From Psychroserpens sp. SPM9 (GTDB lineage: Bacteria > Bacteroidota > Bacteroidia > Flavobacteriales > Flavobacteriaceae), in assembly GCF_025153525.1 (NCBI RefSeq), contig NZ_JANZNR010000005.1, forward strand, positions 248,001 to 312,000: a stretch of 64,000 nucleotides of DNA, read 5' to 3'. The position numbers and the translations under genes were made by a program. Position 1 is the stretch's first letter, and each line of letters begins with the position of its first letter. Under the pieces are notes generated by a model that saw only the letters and a program-made list of their open reading frames with translations, was not told the origin of the DNA and searched no databases. Positions 17,677-26,692 of the stretch are shown one piece after another.

Positions 17677-18752
17677 AAATTCTTTTTAATCGTATTAATA
17701 ATCATTTGTATTGCTTCCTCATTGAGACCCACGTACAAGGGCAAACACAAGACCGTTGACGCTATCGCTCTAGAGACTTGGCACTTATTGTCAGACACAT
17801 CAATATAAGGTAATGTATCTAAACTTGGATAAAAATACCGTCGGGTAAAGACCTTTTGCGCTTCTAGAGCCTCTTTTACTTTAATGAGGACAGCTTCAGT
17901 TTTAAAAATTACAGGAAAATAACAGTAATTCCAATCTGTATGCGTTCTAATCTTAAGCATTTTTAGATTGGTCTCTTTTAAACCTTCATTATATTGATCT
18001 ACAATTGCTTTTCGATTCCTTATTATTTCATCAAAATAAGGAAGAACAGCAAGTCCCATAGCTGCTTGTAATTCACTCATTTTAGCATTAATACCAATGC
18101 CATGGAAGGCTTCAGAACCATCATGACCAAAATTATGGTGATGAAATAAAGTCTCGTGTAATTTACTGTTATTGGTGATCATCGTACCTCCTTCTCCTGT
18201 GTGAAACACCTTTGTTGCATGAAAACTGCAGGTACTCACATCTCCGAAGTTAAAAACACTTTGACCTTTATACGATACTCCAAAACAATGTGCAGCATCA
18301 TAAATAACCTTTAGATGATGCTTTTTAGCTATGGCTTCTATAGCTTCAATATGACAAGGATTTCCAAATACATGTGTGGCTAAAATTGCTGAAGTATTAG
18401 GAGTGATGGCTGCTTCTATTTTAGTGTCGTCTATAGTTAAATATTCGGGATGAATATCTACAAAAACAGGCGTACAAGCTTCCCAAACAATACTACTAGT
18501 TGTTGCTACATAACTAAAAGGTGTTGTAATAATTTCCCCTTTTAGAGCTAATGCTTTTATGGCAATTTGTATTGGAAGTGTCCCATTTGTAGTGGCAATA
18601 ATATGCTTTACACCCAAATAGGTTTTAAGTTTTGCTTCGAGCTCTTGTACTAAAACACCTCTATTAGTGATCCAACCTGTTTCCCAGGCTCTGGATACTA
18701 TGGCTTGATATTCATCAAGTGGAGGTAAAAAAGTTTTAGTAACGTTAATCAT
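17673..18752 (-). CDS. DegT/DnrJ/EryC1/StrS PLP aminotransferase for a nucleotide sugar
   Basis: The 359-residue protein is a sugar aminotransferase of the DegT family. The PLP-binding Lys is Lys181 in STCSFHATKVFHTGEGG, with the cofactor Asp in VIYDAAHCFG at about 149-158. These enzymes place an amino group on a 3- or 4-keto sugar nucleotide using glutamate. The acetyltransferase gene that overlaps its 3' end supports a two-step amine formation and acylation. The 4,6-dehydratase that would supply the keto sugar is not in this window. Confidence 0.9.
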   Translation of the reverse strand: MINVTKTFLPPLDEYQAIVSRAWETGWITNRGVLVQELEAKLKTYLGVKHIIATTNGTLPIQIAIKALALKGEIITTPFSYVATTSSIVWEACTPVFVDIHPEYLTIDDTKIEAAITPNTSAILATHVFGNPCHIEAIEAIAKKHHLKVIYDAAHCFGVSYKGQSVFNFGDVSTCSFHATKVFHTGEGGTMITNNSKLHETLFHHHNFGHDGSEAFHGIGINAKMSELQAAMGLAVLPYFDEIIRNRKAIVDQYNEGLKETNLKMLKIRTHTDWNYCYFPVIFKTEAVLIKVKEALEAQKVFTRRYFYPSLDTLPYIDVSDNKCQVSRAIASTVLCLPLYVGLNEEAIQMIINTIKKNL

Positions 18753-18754
18753 AA

Positions 18755-19396
18755 TTAGGTTTTATTTTTCCATGGAAAATTGTCGCCCTGTGGTGTTTGT
18801 TTTAAAAACGAACACAAGTTACCATAATCTGATGAGTTTGATACATTGATAATCAGCAATTTTTCAGGTTGCTCTTTAAAATAAGTTTTGACTTGCTCGT
18901 TGTAATTATTATAATGGGAGATTAAAGCAGTCTTATTATAGAGATCAGAATCTTGAGTATGATATATATTCTTCATAAATTGATAGGCATACCCCTTATA
19001 ACGATACGTAGCGTTGGTTAAATCTTCTACTGTTGGGATGCGCTTGCCATCAGACCATTTTTTAGAATGAAATCTGGTAAGCGATTGGTACCATTGTTCA
19101 GCTGAATCTCTTTCTGTTAAAATAAATTTAGCATCAGGATAGGCTTCATCTAGGTGTTGATAAGTATTTGGCAAAGAAAAAGGCACGTCTTGAAATGCTT
19201 CAGCCGTTTTACAAAATTCAATAATTTCTTTAAAATTGCCTTCTTGCCAGGCTTTAAATAACAATTCGCCCTTTATTTGATTGCCCAAAGTGTACCCAAA
19301 ACTTTTAAAGACAGACTCGACGGTTGTGGTACCCGTTTTATTCTGTCCAATACAAAATATTTTAGCAGCGCTTGTTTTGCGAAACAATGACTTCAT
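18755..19396 (-). CDS. sulfotransferase-family protein
   Basis: From the ATG at 19394-19396 this is a 213-residue protein. A longer reading from 19444 would overlap the ABC ATPase gene by 41 bases and adds a sequence without family likeness, so the internal start, 7 bases after the ATPase stop, is preferred. The 5'-phosphosulfate loop is IGQNKTGTTTVES (about 16-28) and a TERDSAEQWYQS segment fits the 3'-phosphate site. It is a third sulfotransferase type, similar to short families annotated as Sulfotransfer_4. The target is probably the glycan exported by the adjacent Wzt/Wzm. Confidence 0.75.
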   Translation of the reverse strand: MKSLFRKTSAAKIFCIGQNKTGTTTVESVFKSFGYTLGNQIKGELLFKAWQEGNFKEIIEFCKTAEAFQDVPFSLPNTYQHLDEAYPDAKFILTERDSAEQWYQSLTRFHSKKWSDGKRIPTVEDLTNATYRYKGYAYQFMKNIYHTQDSDLYNKTALISHYNNYNEQVKTYFKEQPEKLLIINVSNSSDYGNLCSFLKQTPQGDNFPWKNKT

Positions 19397-19403
19397 GTAT
19401 ACG

Positions 19404-20672
19404 TTAGTTTGACAATTCCCATTTAAATTGAGGTTTAAGCGCACCTGGTGTTCTTCCCATCCACTCTCCTAATTCGCGTTCTTCTTGAACTATTATCAAG
19501 CAAAGCGCATCTTCTTCTTTAAATAATACTTTTCTTCCGTTAGACAGCATGACATCGACATAAATAGAGCCTTCATTAAAAAAATGCGACGGAATCGTCA
19601 TTAAGACTTCTTTTTCACCTTCAAAATCTAGCTTAAAATCACTAAATGCTGAGCTACTCACAAAAATATAATCGCCTTGAGCATCTTTAAATCTGTAGAC
19701 CAGATATAAGTTTTTAGGATAACTATTGGAAATCAAAGTAGAAAAAACAATCGTATCATTTCTATCAATAGGTTCACCAATCTCTTTTCCAACAGCTCGA
19801 ATAGAGGTCTTTTTTAATTGAAAGAATTCATTGTAAAGCTCTTCACTAAAATACCGAAGCGTATCACTGCCTTTTTCATTTCCGTTTTGTAAATAAAATT
19901 GAATGGATTCTTCGGTTCCACCACTGTACACTAACTGGCCGTTACTCAAAACAATTGCTCTGGTACATAAACTTTTTACAGCAGCCATATTATGACTTAC
20001 AAAAATCACTGTGCGTCCGTCGCCTTTAGAAATATCTTGCATTTTTCCAACGGCTTTCTTCTGAAACTCAGCATCTCCTACAGCTAGCACCTCATCAATA
20101 ACTAAAATATCGGGTTCTAAAAAAGCGGCTACTGCAAACGCTAACCGCACGCGCATACCCGAAGAATATCTTTTAACCGGAGTTTCAATATATCTTGCAC
20201 AGCCAGAAAAATCTATAATTTCATCTTCTTTGGCTTTTATTTCGGATTTGGTCATTCCTAAAATTGCACCATTGAGGTAGATATTTTCTCTTCCGGTAAG
20301 TTCGGGATGAAACCCTGTACCTACTTCCAGTAAAGAGGCGATTCGGCCTTTGGTTTTAATTTCACCAGTGGTTGGACCAGTAACACGTGATAATATTTTT
20401 AAGAGGGTTGATTTTCCGGCACCATTTTTACCAATAATTCCTAAAACTTCGCCTCTGGCAACTTCAAAGTTGATGTCTTTTAAAGCCCATACATAATCAC
20501 TTTCTCCTTTTGTACTTCTATCATTGACTTCTCCAACCTTTAAAAAGGGATCTTCTTTTCCGCGAATTCGATGCCACCATCTGCTTAAATCATGACTTAA
20601 AGTGCCTGTACCAACAAGGCCTAGCCTATATTGCTTATTAATATTAGAAACTTTTAATATAATATCAGACAT
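19404..20672 (-). CDS. wzt: polysaccharide ABC transporter ATP-binding protein with C-terminal glycan-binding domain (Wzt type)
   Basis: The 422-residue protein has Walker A GKNGAGKST (81-89), ABC signature YSSGM (168-172) and Walker B ILVIDE (188-193). About 160 further residues after the nucleotide-binding domain form a beta-rich region like the Wzt C-terminal domain, which in O9a-type systems recognises the modified chain end before export. An N-terminal extension of about 45 residues with a WWHRIRGKEDPF segment is typical of this subfamily. It forms the exporter with the permease gene 2 bases upstream and acts at the inner membrane. Confidence 0.92.
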   Translation of the reverse strand: MSDIILKVSNINKQYRLGLVGTGTLSHDLSRWWHRIRGKEDPFLKVGEVNDRSTKGESDYVWALKDINFEVARGEVLGIIGKNGAGKSTLLKILSRVTGPTTGEIKTKGRIASLLEVGTGFHPELTGRENIYLNGAILGMTKSEIKAKEDEIIDFSGCARYIETPVKRYSSGMRVRLAFAVAAFLEPDILVIDEVLAVGDAEFQKKAVGKMQDISKGDGRTVIFVSHNMAAVKSLCTRAIVLSNGQLVYSGGTEESIQFYLQNGNEKGSDTLRYFSEELYNEFFQLKKTSIRAVGKEIGEPIDRNDTIVFSTLISNSYPKNLYLVYRFKDAQGDYIFVSSSAFSDFKLDFEGEKEVLMTIPSHFFNEGSIYVDVMLSNGRKVLFKEEDALCLIIVQEERELGEWMGRTPGALKPQFKWELSN

Positions 20673-20674
20673 AA

Positions 20675-21529
20675 TTAAACGGTATCGATAAATGTTTTTT
20701 CTGTTCGGTTAAAAATAATGATTCCGAAAAATAAAATAATTAATGTTATGCTTATGGTATATACAATGCCAAACATCCCAACAGCGCCTTCCCCAAGCAA
20801 CATAACTCTTGACATTTCTACAATATAAGCTACCGGATTATATTCTACCAACCAAGCTATTTTAGGCATTTGTTCTCTAACCAATGCTAATGGGTACATT
20901 ACCGCAGAAACATACATGAGTAATTGCACACCAAAAGTGACTAAAAAGGTTAAGTCTCTATATTTGGTTACCAAAGAGGAAATTATCATTCCAAGACCAA
21001 GCCCTAATAATCCCATAAATACAACTACAATAGGAAAAAACACAATGGAACTATCTATGGAAACCGCAGCGCCTTGAAAATAATAATAAATATAGAAGGC
21101 TATAAAAATCAATAATTGAATGCCGAACTTAACTAAATTAGAAATAACCAGTGATAATGGTAAAATAACACGAGGAAAATAAACCTTACTAAAAATAGAC
21201 GCATTGGTTTTAAAAGTATCGCTGGTAGATGTTAAACAGGTTTTGAAATAATTCCAAATAGACACACCAGCTAAGTTGAATAAAAATGGTGGAATGCCTC
21301 CTGTTTCAATTTTTGCAACTTTATTGAAAATAAATGTAAATATAAGTGCCGTAAACAAAGGCTGAATTAAATACCATAGTGGCCCTAAAATAGTTTGTTT
21401 ATATACTGTAACAACATCTCGTTTTACAAATAACACAAGCAAATCTCTATACTGCCAAATCTCTTTAAAATTAAGATCTAGTAGCTTTCGTTTAGCCGAA
21501 ATTGTGTATAACCAAGAATTATCTTTCAT
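20675..21529 (-). CDS. wzm: polysaccharide ABC transporter permease (Wzm type, ABC-2)
   Basis: The 284-residue protein has six predicted membrane segments and the ABC-2 family start: a soluble N-terminus with an RDLLVLFVKRDVVTVYKQT coupling helix, then GPLWYLIQPL. It is the membrane subunit for Wzt. Presence of Wzm/Wzt shows that at least one glycan from this locus, or a nearby one, is polymerised in the cytoplasm and exported as a finished chain. The gene begins exactly one base after the stop of the membrane protein gene at 21530. Confidence 0.92.
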   Translation of the reverse strand: MKDNSWLYTISAKRKLLDLNFKEIWQYRDLLVLFVKRDVVTVYKQTILGPLWYLIQPLFTALIFTFIFNKVAKIETGGIPPFLFNLAGVSIWNYFKTCLTSTSDTFKTNASIFSKVYFPRVILPLSLVISNLVKFGIQLLIFIAFYIYYYFQGAAVSIDSSIVFFPIVVVFMGLLGLGLGMIISSLVTKYRDLTFLVTFGVQLLMYVSAVMYPLALVREQMPKIAWLVEYNPVAYIVEMSRVMLLGEGAVGMFGIVYTISITLIILFFGIIIFNRTEKTFIDTV

Positions 21530-23155
21530 TTATTCATTTACTGTTAAGACGCCCCAAAAAGCACCATACTGCTCAAACTGAGTATTATATTTCGCTTCTA
21601 ACTTTGTAATAATATTAGTATAGGAAGAATACACGACTACTTTTTTGTTTTTTGATACATATGATTGCATTAACGCCGAATCAAAAAGTGCTTTTTTATT
21701 TTTAAAAACATCAATATTAATACTATTTGAATTCGTTTCAAAACGTCTATGAAAACCAAATTCATTTGATGCATTCAACTCATCTTTAGCACTATACCCT
21801 TTTTCACTAAGCTTTGCTGCGATATACGAATGATTAACATCCTGCAAAATATTACATTTATTTTCAATCGCATAATTAACTGCAGCTTCTCTTTCATTAT
21901 TATGCTTAGACACAAACTGTTTCCAGTCTTTTAAAAGCACTGCTCCAAATCCGAATAATGGACGAGGCCCTTCAGGTGTTGGCATGGCCATTCCGGAGCC
22001 TAATACCAAACTAACATTTTCAATAGCTGTAGACTTATCTGGATTAAAATTATGAGTTTCAATACTGTTATTAGTAATGGCTCTTACCTCAAAACCTGGG
22101 CCCCAAGCCGAATTACTTTTAAGGTGTAACCCAACCAACCATGGTCCAATAATTACAGCATATATGATATATTTAATCTTTTGATTTTTAATAGATAAAA
22201 ATCCATGTGCCAATATTAGAACCAAAGGCAAAATTGTGGTGATCATATACTTATACATGGGCACAATACCCATAGTAAAATAAGGCAATACAGACATTAG
22301 CCACAGTCCTAAAGGGAACCAAAGTTTTTGCTTTATACAGTAAATAACACCCAGAATCAACAAGACTGCCAAGGCTGGTGTTATAAAAGAAATTGCTACA
22401 GCTCCAACCGACAATAATGAGGTTTCCTTATCTTCTAGATATTTGGAGCCATTAACGAACACTTCATAAATATCGACAACCGAATACCCGGAAATTTGAA
22501 TCCACAAAATTACAGACACAATAAAAAAGGGAAAAACGATAAAGCTTTTCTTTAATTTTTCTACGGAAACTACCGCTTTTAAATGCGCAGAATTTGTAAA
22601 CACAAAATGTCCATACAACACAAAAATATAAAAGCCAATGCTCCATCTAAAACTCACACCCAGACCAAACAAAACTATAGCTACAACAAGTGTTGGGATT
22701 GAATTATTTTTTAAATACTTGATAAAAAACACATGCGCTAATAGCACTAAAGCAAAAGAAATGTTTGTAGGATTAATAATCAAGCTACTAAAAAGTGTTT
22801 CAGGAATTATAAACGGTAAGGCTAACAAAAACCAACACAGTTGTGGTTTCTCTTTGCCTAGAATATCTACAACTATTTTCGCCAGACATAGAAGTACGGC
22901 AAGTCCTGACAAAAATGATAATACAATACCCATTTGCCTCAGTAGAGTTTCACTTTGTGTAGGCAGCAAAGAAAACAAGGTATCAAACATAGAATGATAG
23001 GGCGAGTATGGCGGTTGAAAATCTACATCTCTACCAAAAGCATGAAATAGAATGGTTCTAGCGTCGTCACCTTCTATATAATTCAGGTTTAGTGCTAACA
23101 AGCCTATAACAAGAAATAAGACTGAATAAAAAATATAAACTTTTTTAATGCTCAT
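21530..23155 (-). CDS. polytopic membrane protein, possible GT-C glycosyltransferase
   Basis: This 541-residue protein has about eleven hydrophobic segments in its first 350 residues and a soluble C-terminal domain of about 180 residues. Directly after the first membrane helix is YIEGDDAR (26-33). An acidic pair in this first loop is characteristic of GT-C fold glycosyltransferases that use polyprenyl-phosphate sugars. A dolichol-phosphate-mannose-synthase-like GT2 that could make such a donor is encoded at 24908-25837. It is not similar to the Wzx flippase; a Wzy polymerase cannot be excluded. The start overlaps the upstream aminotransferase gene by 11 bases. Confidence 0.55.
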   Translation of the reverse strand: MSIKKVYIFYSVLFLVIGLLALNLNYIEGDDARTILFHAFGRDVDFQPPYSPYHSMFDTLFSLLPTQSETLLRQMGIVLSFLSGLAVLLCLAKIVVDILGKEKPQLCWFLLALPFIIPETLFSSLIINPTNISFALVLLAHVFFIKYLKNNSIPTLVVAIVLFGLGVSFRWSIGFYIFVLYGHFVFTNSAHLKAVVSVEKLKKSFIVFPFFIVSVILWIQISGYSVVDIYEVFVNGSKYLEDKETSLLSVGAVAISFITPALAVLLILGVIYCIKQKLWFPLGLWLMSVLPYFTMGIVPMYKYMITTILPLVLILAHGFLSIKNQKIKYIIYAVIIGPWLVGLHLKSNSAWGPGFEVRAITNNSIETHNFNPDKSTAIENVSLVLGSGMAMPTPEGPRPLFGFGAVLLKDWKQFVSKHNNEREAAVNYAIENKCNILQDVNHSYIAAKLSEKGYSAKDELNASNEFGFHRRFETNSNSINIDVFKNKKALFDSALMQSYVSKNKKVVVYSSYTNIITKLEAKYNTQFEQYGAFWGVLTVNE

Positions 23156-24272
23156 AAAACGCCTTTATTTGATTAGCGATGTATGAAACGTCTTTTAAAT
23201 CAAGTTCATAGAACAAGGGCAATCTCAATAATCTGTCGGCATAGGAATCGGTCATTGGAAGCATTCTTCCATCGTGTTTGCTATGATAAAAGACACTTTT
23301 ATGCAAACTCAAATAATGAAACACAGCTTTAATTTCTTTAGCAATCAGAAAACTTATAAGTTGTGTCCGCTCATCATAGTTTCGACATAACACGTAGAAC
23401 ATATGCGCATTATTGGTAGAATATTCAGGGTGTTTTGGCAGTTTAATAAAGCCTTTATCTTCTAAAGGCTGAAGTTGAGAAGCGTATTGATTCCAAATTA
23501 ACTTCCGTTTAGCCTGAATATCATCAATGGTTTCTAATTGTGCCCAAAGAAAAGCGGCAATAATTTCCGAAGGCAAAAAAGAAGAGCCAATATCGACCCA
23601 ACCATATTTATTGATTTCACCTCTAAAAAAAGCCGAACGATTGGTTCCTTTTTCCCATATAATTTCTGAACGTTCTATAAACTGCTCATCATTAATAGCG
23701 AGCAAACCACCTTCTCCTGAAATGATATTTTTTGTTTCATGAAAAGAGAATGTCGCCAAATGCCCTATGCTTCCTAGGGCTTTTCCTTTGTAATAGCTTT
23801 CAATGGCTTGAGCGGCATCTTCTACCACAAAGAGGCTGTGTTTTTTTGCAATGGCCATGATTGTATCCATTTCACAAGCAAAACCTGCATAATGCACTAC
23901 AACTATAGCTTTGGTTTTGGGCGTGATTAAAGCTTCTATTTTTGTTTCGTCGATATTAGGATGCTCAGATTTAGAATCGGCAAATACAATTTTAGCACCT
24001 CGCAAAACAAATGCGTTTGCCGTAGACACAAAGGTATAGGAAGGGATAATCACCTCATCGCCTTCTTTAATATTTAAGAGTATGGCACACATTTCTAGGG
24101 CATCTGTACACGATGTGGTTAATAAAGCTTTTTTGATATGGTATTTTGTTTCAAAGAAATGCTGGCATTGTTTTGTAAACATGCCATTACCTGAAATCAT
24201 ACCTGAACTAACGGCTTGTTCGATGTATGCTGTTTCTTTTCCGGTTAAAAAAGGCTTATTAAATGGTATCAT
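23145..24272 (-). CDS. wecE: dTDP-4-amino-4,6-dideoxygalactose transaminase (WecE/RffA)
   Basis: The 375-residue protein follows E. coli RffA/WecE closely from the first residues (MIPFN) through SYTFVSTANAFVLRGAKIVF at 78-97 and VHYAGFACEMDTIMAIAKKH to the PLP Lys181 in FSFHETKNIISGEGG. WecE transfers an amino group from glutamate to dTDP-4-keto-6-deoxyglucose, giving dTDP-4-amino-4,6-dideoxygalactose (TDP-Fuc4N). The downstream partner in enterobacteria, WecD, acetylates it; here the adjacent hexapeptide acetyltransferase (start-stop overlap at 24272) is the likely equivalent. RmlA and RmlB, which supply the substrate, are not in the window. Confidence 0.92.
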   Translation of the reverse strand: MIPFNKPFLTGKETAYIEQAVSSGMISGNGMFTKQCQHFFETKYHIKKALLTTSCTDALEMCAILLNIKEGDEVIIPSYTFVSTANAFVLRGAKIVFADSKSEHPNIDETKIEALITPKTKAIVVVHYAGFACEMDTIMAIAKKHSLFVVEDAAQAIESYYKGKALGSIGHLATFSFHETKNIISGEGGLLAINDEQFIERSEIIWEKGTNRSAFFRGEINKYGWVDIGSSFLPSEIIAAFLWAQLETIDDIQAKRKLIWNQYASQLQPLEDKGFIKLPKHPEYSTNNAHMFYVLCRNYDERTQLISFLIAKEIKAVFHYLSLHKSVFYHSKHDGRMLPMTDSYADRLLRLPLFYELDLKDVSYIANQIKAFYEH

Positions 24273-24904
24273 TAACGTATAAATCTAGAGGGATTACCAA
24301 CATATAATCCTTTGTTTTTTAAACTAGTAATGACGATAGTTCCGCCACCTGTCTGGATATCATCAGCAATAGTAATATTATCAATTATAGTGGTATTTAC
24401 ACCTATATTACAGCGTTTACCAAGTGTTACAAAACCAGCAATAGCGGCTCTTGGAGACACAAAGGAATGCGCGCCAATTGTAGAATCATGAGCAATGACA
24501 CAAGCAATATTAATGACAACATTGTCTTCAATAGTCACATTGTGATCTAAGACAGAACCAGGCAGCATAAAAATACCTTGTCCTAAATTACAAGAAGCAT
24601 CGACATAACATGACGAGTGTATAAGATTAGCAAACTTTATTTTTTGATGTAGTTGATTAAAGATTCGTTCTCTAAATGCCAGATGCTTATACCCTATACC
24701 ACAAATGATGACATCAAAATCACCTTGATGATAGCAAGTTTCTATATCTGAAATAGCCCCTAAAACTTTGATGTGATTTACGGTACTTCCTTTGGCTTGA
24801 AAATCATCAAAAAAACCAGCGACATCAAACTGCTTATCCTGTACAGCATGATAGGCCATTAACTGTCCTAAATCTCCAGATCCAATAATGGCTAGTTTTT
24901 TCAT
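24272..24904 (-). CDS. NeuD/PglD-type acyltransferase acting with WecE
   Basis: The 210-residue protein has a Rossmann-like N-terminus (AIIGSGDLGQLMAYHA, about 5-20) and a left-handed beta-helix with hexapeptide repeats from about residue 95, ending VGNPSRFIR. It fits sugar N-acyltransferases of the PglD/NeuD type. Its stop codon region overlaps the ATG of wecE by one base, so the product probably acetylates the 4-amino group of the WecE product. The acyl group could be other than acetyl. Confidence 0.87.
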   Translation of the reverse strand: MKKLAIIGSGDLGQLMAYHAVQDKQFDVAGFFDDFQAKGSTVNHIKVLGAISDIETCYHQGDFDVIICGIGYKHLAFRERIFNQLHQKIKFANLIHSSCYVDASCNLGQGIFMLPGSVLDHNVTIEDNVVINIACVIAHDSTIGAHSFVSPRAAIAGFVTLGKRCNIGVNTTIIDNITIADDIQTGGGTIVITSLKNKGLYVGNPSRFIR

Positions 24905-24907
24905 TTT

Positions 24908-25837
24908 CTATTCATAAATTTTTTTAATGATTGCATTAGGTCTTCCTTGGACTTGTTTAAATATTTTATGCAGATAAATACCTATAACACCTAAAAAAGT
25001 AGAAATAATACCTAAAACCAAAACACTAATAGCAACTAATGAGGTCCACCCTAACTGTACCTCTTCAACATACAAAATCTTTTGAATGATAAGATAAATA
25101 ATGAATAGGACACTTAAAAAAGAAACAATTAATCCGAAATAGAAGAGATATTCTAAAGGCTTTGCCGAAAAGGAAGTAACTGCTTGTAACATTAAGTCAG
25201 CGCGTTTTTTTAAAGAATAGGTACTCGCACCTTCTCTTTGTCCTTTTGATAAGGCTATTCCTTTTTGATTAAATCCTACCCAATACATCATTCCTCCTAA
25301 AAATAAGTTAGCATCATTAAGACTTAACAAAGCTTTTACATAGGCTTTAGTCATAAGTCTTTCTGTTAATATATTATGTGGAATTTTAGTGTCTGATAGT
25401 TTATTTATAAGAACCCAGAAGATGCTTCCCAAAACGCTTTCCATTAGATTTCCTTTACGTGATTTTTGATAACCATACACAACATCTAAGTCTGTATCTT
25501 TTTGTATTTCATTATAAAAATCCACTAGAACCTTGGGTGATATTTCTAAATCATTGTCTATTAAAAAAACGAATTCTCCTTTTGCTTTTATTAATCCAGC
25601 TTGAATTGCATAATGGTGTCCGAAATTTCTTGATAAATCAATGATTTTAATTTTTGGATATTTTTCTTTTTTTAAAGTGATTAGATATTGAAGAGAGTCA
25701 TCTGGAGAACCATCATTAACAAAGATTAACTCATAATCTTCCACTTTAATGCTTGCAATTGCTTTTTCTATTTCTACTAAAAAAGTATCTAAAAAGACTT
25801 TAGATTGATACAATGTACTTACAACAGATAATTTCAT
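24908..25837 (-). CDS. GT2 glycosyltransferase of the polyprenyl-phosphate sugar synthase type
   Basis: The 309-residue protein has a GT2 catalytic domain (KLSVVSTLYQS, FVNDGSPDDS at 39-48, FLIDNDLEISP at 91-101, the DXD-like acidic site) followed by two membrane helices near 230-255 and 268-292. This layout is shared with ArnC, GtrB and dolichol-phosphate mannose synthase, which attach a sugar to polyprenyl phosphate. Such donors feed GT-C enzymes that act outside the inner membrane; the candidate at 21530 is close by. It shares one base with the WbqC gene at 25837. Confidence 0.87.
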   Translation of the reverse strand: MKLSVVSTLYQSKVFLDTFLVEIEKAIASIKVEDYELIFVNDGSPDDSLQYLITLKKEKYPKIKIIDLSRNFGHHYAIQAGLIKAKGEFVFLIDNDLEISPKVLVDFYNEIQKDTDLDVVYGYQKSRKGNLMESVLGSIFWVLINKLSDTKIPHNILTERLMTKAYVKALLSLNDANLFLGGMMYWVGFNQKGIALSKGQREGASTYSLKKRADLMLQAVTSFSAKPLEYLFYFGLIVSFLSVLFIIYLIIQKILYVEEVQLGWTSLVAISVLVLGIISTFLGVIGIYLHKIFKQVQGRPNAIIKKIYE

Positions 25838-26529
25838 TATGTATAACTTTTCAAGTACTTTTTAGCATTAGGTCCTTCATTAAAGATTAAGTCTAAAATA
25901 CTTACTCTGTGTTCAAATGGTGGATGCAACTGGTTATAAGTTTTATAATTACTATAATCCATCCACTCGACATTAATTTGATGATTACTAAAAAAATCTT
26001 CGTCAATATAGTTTTTAGCAGCTGGACCACTAAGATAAGTATCTGCATTTAATTGTTTGCATGCTTGCACTAATCTTTCTTGTTTATCACCTGTTAGATT
26101 TAAACTTCTAGAATCGATAATTTTAGTGTCAATTTCCAAAATAGCACAAATTTCTTTAATAAAACTGATATTAATCTCACTTAAATTAATGGAAGCATTT
26201 TCATAAATTTTAAAAATTCTGTCTTTATAATCTGAAAAATATGGTGCCTTGCTATAATTAGCTTGCAAAGTACCAATATGCTTTTTTGTCCAATTCGTTT
26301 TAAAAACTAAAGTTTCACAAATAGCTTGACTTAAAGATTCTTGCCTTACAGCTATAGTTAACCATTGAAGTCCATTTTTTGTTTTAATAATATTTCTATT
26401 TCTCCAATCATTTTTTGTGTATTGTACTTCGTCATAAATTACAAAAACGTCAACATTTGCTATCATATCAAAATACCCCTTCCAAGGTATATAATTAGAT
26501 TGTAAAATAGCAATTTTTTTTGAGCCCAT
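25837..26529 (-). CDS. WbqC-family protein
   Basis: The 230-residue protein matches the WbqC-like family: it starts with IAILQSNYIPWKGYFDMI (8-25), then YDEVQYTKNDWRNRN and ends with a tail around FNEGPNAKKYL. The family is common in O-antigen and capsule loci next to aminotransferase genes, and its biochemical role is not established to my knowledge. Its place between WecE-type amino sugar genes and the membrane fusion protein suggests modification of an amino sugar, which is only a contextual idea. The 163-base gap upstream is the longest in the polysaccharide operon. Confidence 0.85.
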   Translation of the reverse strand: MGSKKIAILQSNYIPWKGYFDMIANVDVFVIYDEVQYTKNDWRNRNIIKTKNGLQWLTIAVRQESLSQAICETLVFKTNWTKKHIGTLQANYSKAPYFSDYKDRIFKIYENASINLSEINISFIKEICAILEIDTKIIDSRSLNLTGDKQERLVQACKQLNADTYLSGPAAKNYIDEDFFSNHQINVEWMDYSNYKTYNQLHPPFEHRVSILDLIFNEGPNAKKYLKSYT

Positions 26530-26692
26530 TAATTTCGTTCTTAAACGTGTTCAATAAAATACATTAATCATTACCGATAAGTATTGGAGATACTTTCACT
26601 TTTAATTTTAAATCATACAATTCAAAACAATGATAAGAGAAACAACTCTTTACCAATGTAAAAGATTGTGTAAAGCTATAAGCTTCTTTTTT
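26530..26692. other. longest intergenic gap of the polysaccharide operon, no clear signal
   Basis: This 163-base AT-rich stretch separates the HTTM-DCC gene from wbqC. I see no TAnnTTTG box, no convincing terminator and no gene. A short inverted repeat (AAGCT-ATA-AGCTT, about 26676) is followed by a T-run only on the plus strand, the wrong side for the operon. A weak internal promoter cannot be excluded. Confidence 0.4.

Noticed and set aside
21530-23155. Wzx flippase assignment for the polytopic protein
   Set aside because: The protein has a large soluble C-terminal part and an EGDD first loop and lacks the layout of a 12-helix Wzx.
26652-26692. Short inverted repeat as a terminator of the HTTM-DCC gene
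   Set aside because: The T-run follows on the plus strand, whereas the operon is read on the minus strand; no T-run follows the stem there.
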